NCBI RefSeq assembly: GCF_009830105.1
Contig: NZ_WURB01000007.1
Coordinates: 124,001-188,000, forward strand
Origin: Microvirga makkahensis
Lineage (GTDB): Bacteria; Pseudomonadota; Alphaproteobacteria; Rhizobiales; Beijerinckiaceae
Direction: 5' to 3'
Length of the DNA stretch: 64,000 bases
The stretch's first letter is position 1; each line of letters opens with the position of its first letter. A model generated the notes under the pieces. That model worked only from the letters and a program-made list of their open reading frames with translations, was not told the DNA's origin and did no database searches. Below are positions 1 through 9,081 of the stretch, in pieces. Both the position numbers and the translations under genes were made by a program.

Positions 1-775
1 CCGCGGGTCCCCAGATCGTCCCTCGCCCGCCGATTATGGCCGTGAGGGCGATCTGCACGGACAAAAGAAGGGCGAACATGACATGCGGCTCGATGAAAGC
101 CAGTACGATCCCGTAAATTCCGCCGCCGATCGACGTGAGCGCCGCCGAAAGCATGAACGCCTTCAGCTTCGTTGCGGTCGGATCGATGCCCGCAGCCATC
201 GCCGAGTCCTCGTCTTCGCGGACGGCCCGCAGCTGAAAGCCGAACCGGGCCCGAGAGATCACGATGACGGTGGCAATCACCACGGCCGCGAAGGCAAGCG
301 CCATATAAAATTGGGCCGTTCTGGAGAAGAGGTCGATACCGAACGGCTCGGGGAGGGTTGCAATGAAAACGCCCGTAGCGCCGCCGGTCAGCCAATCCTC
401 GTTGATGGCAACCAGCCGGAGGATTTCCGCAACCGCGATGGTGGAGAGCGAAAAGTACGGCCCGCGCAGGCTGAAGGTCAGCCATCCCCAGAAATAGCCG
501 AGGATGGCCGCAAAGGCGGCTGCCATGGCCATTGTCCACCATGGCGCAAGTCCGAACTGACTCTGACCAATGGCCACGAAATACGCTCCGAGGCCCACGA
601 AGGATGCGTGACCGAGGCTCACCTGGCCGTTCCAGCCGCCGAGCAGGTCCCAGGACGTGGCCCAGCCCGCAAACAGCAGGACAGAGATCGCAATCGTGAG
701 ATTGTTAGGGAAGATTGCCGGATAGGCGATGCCGGCAGCGAGCAGCAAGCCCAGTCCAATGAGATGCTTCGTCAT
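1..775 (-). CDS. livM: Branched-chain amino acid ABC transporter permease, LivM-like (3' end outside window)
   Basis: This is the inner-membrane permease of a HAAT-type importer for leucine/isoleucine/valine or related compounds. About 258 codons are visible before the left edge cuts the gene. The translation starts MTKHLIGLGLLLAAG and carries the LivM-type stretch GQVSLGHASFVGLGAYF near residue 55, followed by hydrophobic segments. Its ATG overlaps the stop codon of the livH-like gene by 4 bases (ATGA), so the two are translationally coupled. The ATPases livG and livF are not in the window and would be expected to the left. Confidence 0.88.
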   Translation of the reverse strand, partial: MTKHLIGLGLLLAAGIAYPAIFPNNLTIAISVLLFAGWATSWDLLGGWNGQVSLGHASFVGLGAYFVAIGQSQFGLAPWWTMAMAAAFAAILGYFWGWLTFSLRGPYFSLSTIAVAEILRLVAINEDWLTGGATGVFIATLPEPFGIDLFSRTAQFYMALAFAAVVIATVIVISRARFGFQLRAVREDEDSAMAAGIDPTATKLKAFMLSAALTSIGGGIYGIVLAFIEPHVMFALLLSVQIALTAIIGGRGTIWGPA

Positions 776-1656
776 ACGCGTTTCACCGTCCGCCCGAACA
801 GGCCCTCGGGGCGGAAAAGCAGGATCAGCAGGAACGCAATCAATCCATAAGCCTCGCGGTATTCGGACATGAAGTAAGATGCGCCCAGAACCTCGACCAC
901 ACCCAGCAGAATGCCCCCGGCGATCGCCGCTCCGACGTTCCCCAGCCCTCCGAGGACCGTTACGACGAATGCCTTCAGGGTGAATACGGCTCCCGTGTTG
1001 GTCGGGGTCGCGAACAGGAGCGGGATGAGCGTGACGCCCGCCATCACCGCCAGCATCACGCCGAGGCCGAAGACGATGCTGTGGATCCGTCGCGTGTCGA
1101 TGCCGACGAGCTCGGCGCCGAGCCGGTTTTCCGCGGTACCGCGAATAGCACGGCCAATCTCGGTCCGGTTCAAGAGAGCGTAGAGCGCCGCGATCATGAT
1201 GACAGTGGCGATGCCGGCGAGGAGCAGGACCATAGAGACGTTGACCCCCGCGATCGAGAAGGTCGACGAGGCATACGACACCTGCACGGAGCGCGGCTCG
1301 CCGCCAAAGGTAAGTAGGATCGCGTTGCCGATGATCAGGGAAATTCCGAGTGTCGCCAGAAGCGCCGATTCCGGCGGTGCATCGATAACGCGTGAGAGGA
1401 TGAAGCGCTCGACGATGACGCCGGTAAGAAAGCCGATCGGCATTGCAAGAAGCAGCGACAGATACGGGTCCCATCCGAGAAGAGCGTTGAAGAGAACGGC
1501 GCTGTACATGCCTAGAACGACGAAATCGCCGTGGGCGAAGTTGATCGTGCGCATGACCCCGAACACAAGGGTCAGGCCAATTCCGATGAGAGCGTAAACG
1601 CCTCCCATCAGAACGCCGTTGGCGACGTTCTGTAGAAATATATCTATACCGGCCAT
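772..1656 (-). CDS. livH: Branched-chain amino acid ABC transporter permease, LivH-like
   Basis: A 294-aa inner-membrane permease that pairs with LivM to form the translocation channel. The N-terminal NGVLMGGVYALIGIGLTLVFG and the following TINFAHGDFVVLGMY (near residue 40) are characteristic of LivH, and the length matches the family. An AGGA box lies six bases before the ATG. It follows the LivK-like binding-protein gene after about 118 bases and overlaps livM by 4 bases. Function is clear at family level; the transported amino acid or aromatic compound is not. Confidence 0.9.
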   Translation of the reverse strand: MAGIDIFLQNVANGVLMGGVYALIGIGLTLVFGVMRTINFAHGDFVVLGMYSAVLFNALLGWDPYLSLLLAMPIGFLTGVIVERFILSRVIDAPPESALLATLGISLIIGNAILLTFGGEPRSVQVSYASSTFSIAGVNVSMVLLLAGIATVIMIAALYALLNRTEIGRAIRGTAENRLGAELVGIDTRRIHSIVFGLGVMLAVMAGVTLIPLLFATPTNTGAVFTLKAFVVTVLGGLGNVGAAIAGGILLGVVEVLGASYFMSEYREAYGLIAFLLILLFRPEGLFGRTVKRV

Positions 1657-1774
1657 TCTCGTTCCTGATTGGTGTCACGCATTCGTCCGTTGCACCAGAT
1701 GCACGGCTGCGAGCCAGTCTCTTATGTGAGCCCTCTGTGGCTGGGCCGACGGCTGTGCCGCCGGTCCGTTTGCG

Positions 1775-2965
1775 TCAGCGGCTCGACCACTCCGGTGTGG
1801 GGTGCTGCGGCGGCTTCGCGGCAAGATCCTCTGGGAACACCGTGACGTGTTTGCCGTCCTGGATCTGCAGGATGAGGCTCCGGATCGGGTTCTGGCCCTG
1901 GAAGCCGTCGGCGCTCTTGAAGCTTACGGTTGTCACGGGAGTCGTGATGTTGGTCGCAGCCAATGCCTCGCGTACGGATTCACGCGACTTCGGATCGGCT
2001 CGACGCAGCGCATCGGCAGCGACCATCAGCGCGAGATAACCCTCCGCCTCATAGAACGAGGGTTCACCGCCGGCCTTGGCCTTCAGGCGTTCATAGAGTT
2101 CCTGAGCGCCGGGATACTTCACGTCCTGGCTCCAGCTTACGGCCGTTGCAACGTAGTCTGCCGATTCTCCGACTTGCTGGACGAAGCTCGGAAGAGCCGC
2201 GGACGTATCGATCGCGATGACCTTGGCGTTAAGGCCGACCTCACGCATCTGACGGGTGATTGCGACGCCATCCTCCGCATAGGACACGATATAGAGGACA
2301 TCAGCGTTGGCGCCGCGGAAGCGGTTGAGAATCGGACGAAAATCGGTGACGCCTTGATCATAGGCCTGATCCCCGACGACCTTGTATCCCCGCTCCGAAG
2401 CGAGACGCTTGCCCTCCTTCGCAAGCGAGGTTGGCCACGCGCCGTTCCCGTAAAGCATGGCGACCGTCTCGAGAGGCACATCCTTCTTCGTGTTCTTGAG
2501 ATGATCGAAATAATCGAAATATGCTTTCGCGACGATCGTCGAATTGTGCTTGGCGCGGAACACCCAGGGCGAACCCGGTTTCGTGATGCTGTCATCCGCG
2601 CTGCCCAGAACGATCAGTGGGACCTTCTGGCGGGTCAGGAACTGGGCAAGTGGCCCTGTGATCGAGGAGGCATAGGAGCCGATGACAAGCGGAACGCCTT
2701 TGCTGGCGAAGCTCTCAGCCGCGGCGAGCGCGCTCTTCGCTTCAGACCGGTCGTCCTGGATGGACAGGGTAAGCTGTTGACCCTTGATACCTCCGTTCGC
2801 ATTGATCTCGTCGAGCGCAACCTGAAGGCCGGTGCGGTAACGTTCGCCGAACGCAGCGAAATTTCCTGAAAGGCTGTTGATGACGCCGATCTCAACCTGC
2901 GCCTGAGCAGGAGCGCCGACCACGGACAGAGTGGCTGCCAATGCAGCGGCAATAGCAATTCTCAT
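1775..2965 (-). CDS. ABC transporter substrate-binding protein, LivK/amide-binding type
   Basis: Periplasmic type I binding protein (Peripla_BP_6 family, 396 aa) that delivers ligand to the LivHM permeases next to it. A Sec signal peptide ends near APAQAQ, and the mature start EIGVINSLSGNFAAFGERYRTG is typical of the family. The second in-frame ATG was chosen because GAGGG lies five bases before it; the ATG four codons upstream has no ribosome site. The divergent amidase at 3187 hints that the ligand could be an amide or be released by amidase action, but this is only inference. Confidence 0.88.
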   Translation of the reverse strand: MRIAIAAALAATLSVVGAPAQAQVEIGVINSLSGNFAAFGERYRTGLQVALDEINANGGIKGQQLTLSIQDDRSEAKSALAAAESFASKGVPLVIGSYASSITGPLAQFLTRQKVPLIVLGSADDSITKPGSPWVFRAKHNSTIVAKAYFDYFDHLKNTKKDVPLETVAMLYGNGAWPTSLAKEGKRLASERGYKVVGDQAYDQGVTDFRPILNRFRGANADVLYIVSYAEDGVAITRQMREVGLNAKVIAIDTSAALPSFVQQVGESADYVATAVSWSQDVKYPGAQELYERLKAKAGGEPSFYEAEGYLALMVAADALRRADPKSRESVREALAATNITTPVTTVSFKSADGFQGQNPIRSLILQIQDGKHVTVFPEDLAAKPPQHPTPEWSSR

Positions 2966-3186
2966 TTGTTCCCTCATCGTGTGCCTGCTTCACGGGGAAG
3001 CCGTTAGCTGCGGGTGAGCCCATTATGCAGCGCGTGCAGCCTAGTGTGCGGGTAAGAGCCTTGCCAAACGTTTTTTGTCGAAAGAGCCTAGCCGGACTTT
3101 ATCTTCCATTGCAAATTGACCTTCCCAATGTTCGCATGCCTGAGCTGCGAGACGCGGCGCTGTTTTATTGTAACGAGGAACGCTGC

Positions 3187-4578
3187 ATGGTTGTGCTGGA
3201 AAGTGATCCCTTCAGTCAGGGAGGGCTATTGGAATTCGCCCGAAGGTTTCGGAATGGCGAGATTTCGTCCGAGCATGCGACGCGGGCCTACCTCTCCCGC
3301 ATCGAAGTGCTCGACCCGCTGCTCGGCGCGTTCCAGCATGTTGCCGCCGAGCAGGCGCTCGAGACCGCCCGCGCAATCGATGCGCTCTACGGGGCCGGTA
3401 CGGATCTGGGCCCGTTGATGGGTGTGCCGGTCGCTGTCAAGGACCTGTTCGTCGTCGACGGCATGCCGACGACAGCAGGCTCCAAGATGAACATCGACGA
3501 TATCGCTGGCGCAGAAGGCCCCCTGGTCAAGAGCTTGCGTCAGGCAGGTTGCGTTATTCTCGGCAAGACAAAGACCGTTGAGTTTGCCCTCGGCATCACC
3601 GGCCTCTCGAGCGCGCAGGGTACGCCTGTCAACCCATGGGACGCACGAACGCCGCGCCTGCCCGGAGGCTCGAGTTCCGGTTCGGGTGTCGCCGTCGCCG
3701 CCGGCTTATGTGCTTTCGCAATCGGTTCGGATACGGGCGGTTCGGTCCGCGTTCCCGCCGCATTCAACGGAATTTTCGGGCTTAAGACGACACCGGGTTT
3801 CTTCTCGACCGAAGGAGCGTTCCCCCTGGCGCCTCATCTGGATACGCCAGGCCTGCTGACGCGCAGTGTACGGGACGCGGCTATTGCTGTGGCCGCGCTC
3901 GCCGGCATGCGTGAAGCCCGCCCCGTTCCTGTCGAGCGGCTGCGGCTCGGCATTCCTCAGGAGTACTTCTTCGACAATCTCGATCCGGCTGTGGAAGCGC
4001 AGATCAAGGACGCGCTGGAGGTTCTGTCGGACGCAGGGGCCCGGTTAAGCCCTGTTTCCGTACCGGAGGCGAACGAACGCGAGCGCTATTTCCCCGCGGT
4101 TCTTCCGGCCTGCCTTATCGCAACTCTCGGCCGCGAACGCTTCCTTGCCGGTCGCGACCAGATGGATCCGATTGTCGCCAAACGCGCGACGTCCGGACTT
4201 GATGTGACGGCAGCCGATTATCTGGCGCTTGAGGCACAACGAAACCGAACCCGTCAGCGCGTGTCCGAGAAGTTCTCCGGATTCGACGGCTGGGCCACTC
4301 CGACGACCGCAACTCCTCCGCCTCCCGTCGCCGACTTGGATGACGAACGGAAGGCTCTCGACCTTGCCTTGGGCATGACCCGCAACACGCAGCCTGCAAA
4401 TTACTTCGCATGTCCCGCCGTGAGCATTCCCCTGCCGCAGAAGCCCGGAAGACTTCCGGTAGGGCTGCAGATCATTTGTCCTGAGGGGGCTGACATGCAT
4501 GCACTCTCGGTCGCACTTGCGATTGAGGAGGTGCTCGGCACGTCTCGGGCTCCAGACCTGGCGGAATTCGTGGGTTAA
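3187..4578 (+). CDS. Amidase signature family hydrolase
   Basis: Cytoplasmic 463-aa amidase that should hydrolyse a carboxamide to acid and ammonia. The Ser-cisSer-Lys triad is visible: Lys about 85 in PVAVKDLF, cis-Ser about 163 in GGSSSGSG and the nucleophile Ser about 186 in GSDTGGSVR. The open frame extends 54 codons further upstream, but GAGGA seven to eight bases before the ATG at 3187 and the start of the family homology support this start. It is transcribed away from the livK-like gene across a 221-base divergent region. Substrate unknown; Glu-tRNA amidotransferase is unlikely because no gatB/gatC is near. Confidence 0.88.
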   Translation: MVVLESDPFSQGGLLEFARRFRNGEISSEHATRAYLSRIEVLDPLLGAFQHVAAEQALETARAIDALYGAGTDLGPLMGVPVAVKDLFVVDGMPTTAGSKMNIDDIAGAEGPLVKSLRQAGCVILGKTKTVEFALGITGLSSAQGTPVNPWDARTPRLPGGSSSGSGVAVAAGLCAFAIGSDTGGSVRVPAAFNGIFGLKTTPGFFSTEGAFPLAPHLDTPGLLTRSVRDAAIAVAALAGMREARPVPVERLRLGIPQEYFFDNLDPAVEAQIKDALEVLSDAGARLSPVSVPEANERERYFPAVLPACLIATLGRERFLAGRDQMDPIVAKRATSGLDVTAADYLALEAQRNRTRQRVSEKFSGFDGWATPTTATPPPPVADLDDERKALDLALGMTRNTQPANYFACPAVSIPLPQKPGRLPVGLQIICPEGADMHALSVALAIEEVLGTSRAPDLAEFVG

Positions 4579-5598
4579 CGGAACGCAGAACTGCTGAAGG
4601 GCTCCGTTCCTTGGCTGGGCAACCTCTCCTTTAGGGGAAATGGTATCCAGGCCGGTTTCTCTTCCAGTAATGAATACTTGCACTGCCCCATCACATGCTG
4701 GTGGGGCATGAGCCCCACTCAGGCGGCAAAGTCCCGTCCCCGCTCAACCCTCTCGGCGGATGCTGAGGAGGGTGAAGATAACGCTGCGCCTCGTCATTGT
4801 CCTCCCGCATCGGCGGCAGCGGCCAGGACCACCCTAACTGCGCAATTCTTGAATCGGCGTTTTGAGATCGGGTCGGTCGCGTCGAGGGTGACCTTGTTGA
4901 TGAGCGGCTGGCATCGAAGATAGGTGTTGAGCTTGCCGGACGGTTCTGCCGCACGGCGCGATAACCGACCTTCACCGGCAGCAGCCCTTGGGGACGTTTC
5001 CAGATCTCCTCGGGGTGTTTGCGGTGCTCTGGGTTGTTGACCTGCATGTCAGCTAGAAGGGCGTGGGCGCAGGTGCCGACCTACGGGCCGTGCCGCAGGC
5101 CGAGGGCTGATCCGTAAGCGAGAGCGGCTAAAGCCGAGGCACCGTCCCTCAACGACCGAGGTTTCCCGGCCCTTTGCGCATCGGCTTGGCACAGGGAGGT
5201 TGGCAAAAAAGCTACCTGGAATTCCTGGTCAGGTCGTCAACGGGTCTCTCGGACCCGAACGGGAACGCGCCTAGCATCGGATCGCCGCCGCTCCGCGGCT
5301 GAGCGCCAATCACGTTGCCGCTCTTCCAGTGGGTCCTCTGCAAGGCACTGTCATATGGGGACACTCCCTAACGGCAAAGGTTCTATTCACCATGTGAATC
5401 AGCATTGAAAGCTGACCCTTGAGGTGACGGAAAACTCAGGTAACAGGCAGCTAGGGATGTTTTCGCAGGCCCATTCATAGCGTCGAGGGCGTCATCGGCG
5501 ATGATCGATGCTCCCCGTTCGCAGGTCAAGTGCTACGGAAAGTGTCAGATAGAGCAGCGGGGTTTCGTTAGGAAGCGGCAACGTCACTGAGAAACGAC
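4579..5598. other. Long non-coding stretch without a supported gene
   Basis: About 1 kb downstream of the amidase. Open frames exist on both strands, for example around 4691-5047 on the minus strand, but they are rich in Arg/Pro/Ser, lack a ribosome site and resemble no family I know. It may hold a decayed gene. No insertion-sequence ends were recognised. Confidence 0.4.
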
Positions 5599-5629
5599 AC
5601 CAACAAAAGAGGCCCCATTTGGGACCTCA
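5599..5629 (-). terminator. Rho-independent terminator for the 5728-5844 minus-strand unit
   Basis: On the minus strand GAGGTCCC and GGGGCCTC form an 8-bp stem (one G-U pair) around the loop AAAT, directly followed by TTTTGTT. It lies about 100 bases past the stop of the small exported peptide, the only minus-strand frame nearby. Confidence 0.65.
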
Positions 5630-5727
5630 GTTTCTCAGAGGGAGGACAATGCTGTCAGCACAAATTAAGTGTCGTTCTCCTGAACAAAATGGTCAATTCA
5701 CATATCATTACGAATCGTGAGCGGCTT

Positions 5728-5844
5728 CTACGGAGCAACCATCGCCGCTGCCAATATAGAGGCTGCATAAGCCGACAGGGCCACGAACGGGCCGAGCACT
5801 GTGGCCGCGACAACAAGGCTAAGGGCGGTCTTGAAGGTACGCAT
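5728..5844 (-). CDS. Small exported or membrane peptide, 38 aa
   Basis: A short frame encoding MRTFKTALSLVVAATVLGPF and ending ILAAAMVAP. The N-terminus is a textbook signal sequence: Arg and Lys, a hydrophobic core, then a possible cleavage after SAYA. AGAGGAA lies seven bases before the ATG, and a Rho-independent terminator follows at 5599-5629, so the unit has all parts of a real transcript. No family recognised. After cleavage only about 12 hydrophobic residues would remain, so it may work as a single membrane-spanning peptide or be a leader only. Confidence 0.5.
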   Translation of the reverse strand: MRTFKTALSLVVAATVLGPFVALSAYAASILAAAMVAP

Positions 5845-6460
5845 GACAAGGTTCCTCTGTTGAGCCTCAAGAGTGGTCCCAGAGTGTTAACTTGCGGTTA
5901 ACCTTGGCTGTAAGGGCAATTGACCGATCGGGTGAGCTTACGCATGGACGCCGTTTCAGCAGTCAGAGGATGTCGAGCCTCTCCCTGCTCTAAGCCCCCG
6001 CCTTCGTTTCGCTCCCTGGTGCAACCTGTTTATCCTATCAGTCGGTTGGGAACTCTATGTCGGAACATGCCGTCGTCTTCACGCACGGCGCTTGTCTCGG
6101 GAACGCTTGACCGGGAGGCCATGGCGCCGTGGTCACCATTGCGGGAAAGACCAGGTCATCACCGGATGACCCGCTCCACAACAGACAGCAACAAGACGGC
6201 AGTGACAGCAGCCATCAAGGTGCTTGAGGCTGTGCCTCCCGGTCATCCATCGTCCTTCGCAGCGACAGCTAACACCGGATCAAAGGGACCACACAAAGGC
6301 TTGGTGGATGGAAGGCCGAAGGGCGCCTCAAGGCTGACGGGAAGCCCGTGTGGAACCAGGATCTCCCGATGCAAATGGACGCCTTAACGGTCAACCGGGG
6401 CATCAACGGTCTGCCTGGCTAAACGTTGTCCGTTATGGCTCAACTGAACTCTCAGCGCGC
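5845..6460. other. Intergenic stretch, no supported gene
   Basis: About 600 bases between the small exported peptide and the 83-aa membrane protein. A plus-strand frame around 5920-6387 is low in hydrophobic structure and lacks a ribosome site. I see no repeat, RNA or regulatory element with confidence; it should contain the promoter of the 38-aa peptide close to 5850-5900. Confidence 0.35.
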
Positions 6461-6712
6461 CTATGCCCTGGCTCGCGCAGCCAGTGCCTTACGCCACTTC
6501 AACGCTGCATTGTTACGCCGTTCGACCACAAGGCGGAAGACACAGGCCGCCATCGCCAATCCCACCCCTGCTCGCCACCAAGTCATGTCCACAGACCGAC
6601 TGAGATCACTCCAGCCCGCAAGCCTGAGAACCGGCTCCTCGATGGAAACCAGGAGGAGATACGCTATGAGGAACGCGACCACGGCGGTTAGTCCTGCTGC
6701 AACGTATTTCAT
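6461..6712 (-). CDS. Small two-helix inner-membrane protein, 83 aa
   Basis: The translation begins MKYVAAGLTAVVAFLIAYLL, giving a first membrane helix at about residues 3-25, then a loop SIEEPVLRLAGWSDLSRSVD, a second helix around TWWRAGVGLAMAACVFRLVV and a basic tail RRNNAALKWRKALAARARA. GAGGATGA before this ATG is a good ribosome site; an upstream ATG seven codons earlier has none. The positive-inside pattern fits a hairpin with the C-terminus in the cytoplasm. No family recognised; neighbours give no clue. Confidence 0.5.
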   Translation of the reverse strand: MKYVAAGLTAVVAFLIAYLLLVSIEEPVLRLAGWSDLSRSVDMTWWRAGVGLAMAACVFRLVVERRNNAALKWRKALAARARA

Positions 6713-7359
6713 TTCATCCTCACACATTCGCACGCATCAGCGGCGTATCCAGCGTTGATTCACCAAGGTGATGATCAACCCGGGATGGTTAACGAATGTC
6801 TGTGTGAAGTCCCATTGTCGTCAGGAAGGGGAGCATGCCTTCGAGATCACGATAGCTGATTGGGAACTGCAGGTATCAGCGCACAGTCCCAGGATGATCT
6901 CCGCCGTGAATGCCGACCCTTGAGCGGGTTCTTATTTTTCTTCTTCACCGCCAGCCCCTCTCATCAACCTCGTGTCGTAGCTCAGGCCGAGCGACCTTCA
7001 GAGCTACAACAGATCCGCAGGCCCTGCGAGTGGAACAGCTCTCACCCTGTCTTGATCGACATTCGCGACAGAACCCTTCTAGGTGGTGCCGGTTCCGGGA
7101 AGAGAGGGCGACCAGTCGGCGCGACGCCGGTGATCGGCTTCCTGCCCTGCCGCTGTTCTCTGGTCAGGCCGTTATTCAGATAGCGCTTCAGGTAGAGCGC
7201 CGTCATACCTCGATGTCGGCACTGTCGAAGCAGATTCCTGAGCGAAGATGATCCCCTGTGCGCTCTTAGGTTTTGTAAGCCACCTCCTATTCCTTTCTGA
7301 GAAGGACGCCGATATCGCAGTCGCGGCAAGCCCCGCAAACGCAACACAATTCAGTCACC
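6713..7359. other. Intergenic stretch, no supported gene
   Basis: About 650 bases between the 83-aa membrane protein and the SDR gene. Frames around 6860-7250 plus and 7042-7347 minus overlap each other, are Arg-rich and have no recognisable domain or ribosome site. No clear terminator for the SDR gene was found. Confidence 0.35.
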
Positions 7360-8109
7360 TCAATACGTTGCTCGCCCGCCTGAGACATCGAAGACACCTC
7401 CGGTCGTGAACGAGCATTCTTCGCTGGCGAGCCAGCAGATCAAGGCTGCCACCTCCTCGATGGTCCCGAAGCGTCCCATGGGGATCTTCGAAAGCATGTA
7501 GTCGATATGAGGCTGGCTCATCTGGTCGAAGATCGGCGTGCGCACAGCCGCCGGGGTGACGCAGTTCACCGTAATGTTGTTCTTGGCGAGTTCCTTGCCG
7601 AGCGACTTCGTGAGGCCGATCACGGCAGCCTTCGAGGCGCTGTAGGCGGAGGCATTCGGATTGCCCTCCTTGCCGGCGATGGAGGCCACATTGACGATGC
7701 GCCCGTAGGCGCCCGACAACATCGAGGGGACGACGGCGCGATTACAATAGAACAGTCCGTTCAGATTGACGTCGACGACCTTCCGCCAAGCATCGATGGG
7801 GTATTCCCAGGTTGTCGTATTAGGCCCCGTGATGCCGGCGCTTGCAACGAGAATATCAATGCCGCCCAAGGCGGAGAGAGTCTCCTCCTGTGCCGCCTGC
7901 ACAGCATCAGGATCCGTGATGTCGACCCGGACGCCTGTCACTCCACCGCCGATCATGTCGCGGGCTTTCGCAAGCGCACCCGGGCTCATGTCCCAGATCG
8001 CCACCTGCGCTCCCTCGGATACGAGCCTCGTGGCTACGCCAAGGCCAATGCCCGATGCTCCTCCAGTTACGATGGCTTTGCGTCCTTGAAATCGCCTATC
8101 GCTGCTCAC
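7360..8109 (-). CDS. SDR-family NAD(P)-dependent oxidoreductase
   Basis: A 249-aa classical short-chain dehydrogenase/reductase, similar to 3-oxoacyl-ACP reductases and sugar/hydroxyacid dehydrogenases. Visible motifs (numbered from the GTG): TGGASGIG cofactor loop at 15-22, SAGITG near 90, Ser 143 in NVASIAG, and Tyr 156/Lys 160 in YSASK. The GTG at 8109 has GAGAGGG just upstream; the longer frame would run about 70 bases into the EamA gene. It overlaps the EamA stop by 14 bases, so it is probably cotranscribed and is the last gene of the 7-17 kb block. It likely oxidises a hydroxylated intermediate of that pathway. Confidence 0.85.
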   Translation of the reverse strand: MSSDRRFQGRKAIVTGGASGIGLGVATRLVSEGAQVAIWDMSPGALAKARDMIGGGVTGVRVDITDPDAVQAAQEETLSALGGIDILVASAGITGPNTTTWEYPIDAWRKVVDVNLNGLFYCNRAVVPSMLSGAYGRIVNVASIAGKEGNPNASAYSASKAAVIGLTKSLGKELAKNNITVNCVTPAAVRTPIFDQMSQPHIDYMLSKIPMGRFGTIEEVAALICWLASEECSFTTGGVFDVSGGRATY

Positions 8110-9057
8110 TGCTTGTCCCTCTCTGCCATTGCGATGCCAGTCGCGCCCGATCCCTTCCGGGATCATGGGCCTTCTTCTTGGATTCGGAGATGATGACGAT
8201 CGCGCTTGCCGCGATCAAGTCGGCGCCAGCAAAGCTTTCCGGCAACATCGTCTCGACGAAGAATATGATCTCTGCCCACGCGAGAAAAGTCGAGGCGCAG
8301 AAAGGGGAAGAAGCCAGGGCAGAGGCTCCCGCGTACCGATACGCCTCGCCCACGAGCCACACCGCGCCAGTCCCGGGAAGCCTCATAGCCGCGATTGTCA
8401 CCACACCGCGCCCCGCAAGGGCGTCCAACCCGATGCTCCGAGGGGGTAATGCTGTCAGAAACACGGTTACCCCGATACCGAACAGGATCGTCTGCGTCCG
8501 CTTGATCCGTGACAGCGAGCGCATGATGACGAGCACCACCGCACCGAGCAAGGCGCTGATGAGACCATACAGGGCCAGGCGGTCGATCGACTGAACGCCC
8601 CAGAGACGCACGGCAGTGGCGATCCCGCCAAGTCCGAGAATCGTTACGCCGAGCCTGCGGGCAGTCAGCCGCACGCTCAGGCAAAGCGGCGCCAGGATGA
8701 CGAGGAATACCTGGCTGGAGAAGCTGAGCGTCGTCGCGTGTGCGAGATCAAGAGCCTGGAAGCTCGCGGAATACATCCACCACGAGCCGGCCGAGAGGCC
8801 CGCACGGAGCAGGCGGACGCGAAGCCGCTTCGTGCGGAGGATGGGTGGGCCGTCGGCGATCGCGACGGCCGCACTCGCAAGGGCCATTCGGTCGCCGGCG
8901 CGGAATGGAGGGATCCGGCCGTTGCCGGCATGGCCTCGAAAAGGCGAGCGCAGATCACCTCTAGATTCGAGAGCAGGCTTGATCCTGTGAGCAATGCCGC
9001 GCCGACGGCGAGACCTGACATAGCCACTTCCCGGTCCGGAGGAACTCTCGATACCAC
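8096..9057 (-). pseudogene. DMT/EamA-family permease, probably split by a frameshift
   Basis: Downstream of 8887 the frame (263 aa from ATG 8887) matches drug/metabolite transporters, with TTLSFSSQVFLVILAPLCL, LGVTILGLGGIATAV and ALYGLISALLGAVVLVIM helices. An intact member normally has one more N-terminal helix. That helix seems to lie in another frame upstream: from 9057 the minus strand reads MSGLAVGAALLTGSSLLSNL, and the two pieces would join near 8930-8960 with a one-base indel. So it is either a pseudogene, an assembly indel, or a shortened protein starting at 8887. It sits between the enolase-superfamily gene and the SDR, and would export or import a pathway metabolite. Confidence 0.55.
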
Positions 9058-9081
9058 GAAGATCGGTGCCGAGGGTTTGGT

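Noticed and set aside
4691-5047. Minus-strand frame of 118 aa that I first took for a transposase fragment
   Set aside because: No DDE or recombinase motif and no inverted repeats could be found; composition is like non-coding GC-rich DNA.
7042-7347. Minus-strand frame of 101 aa upstream of nothing recognisable
   Set aside because: Arg/Pro-rich, no ribosome site at its first ATG, overlaps two equally poor plus-strand frames.
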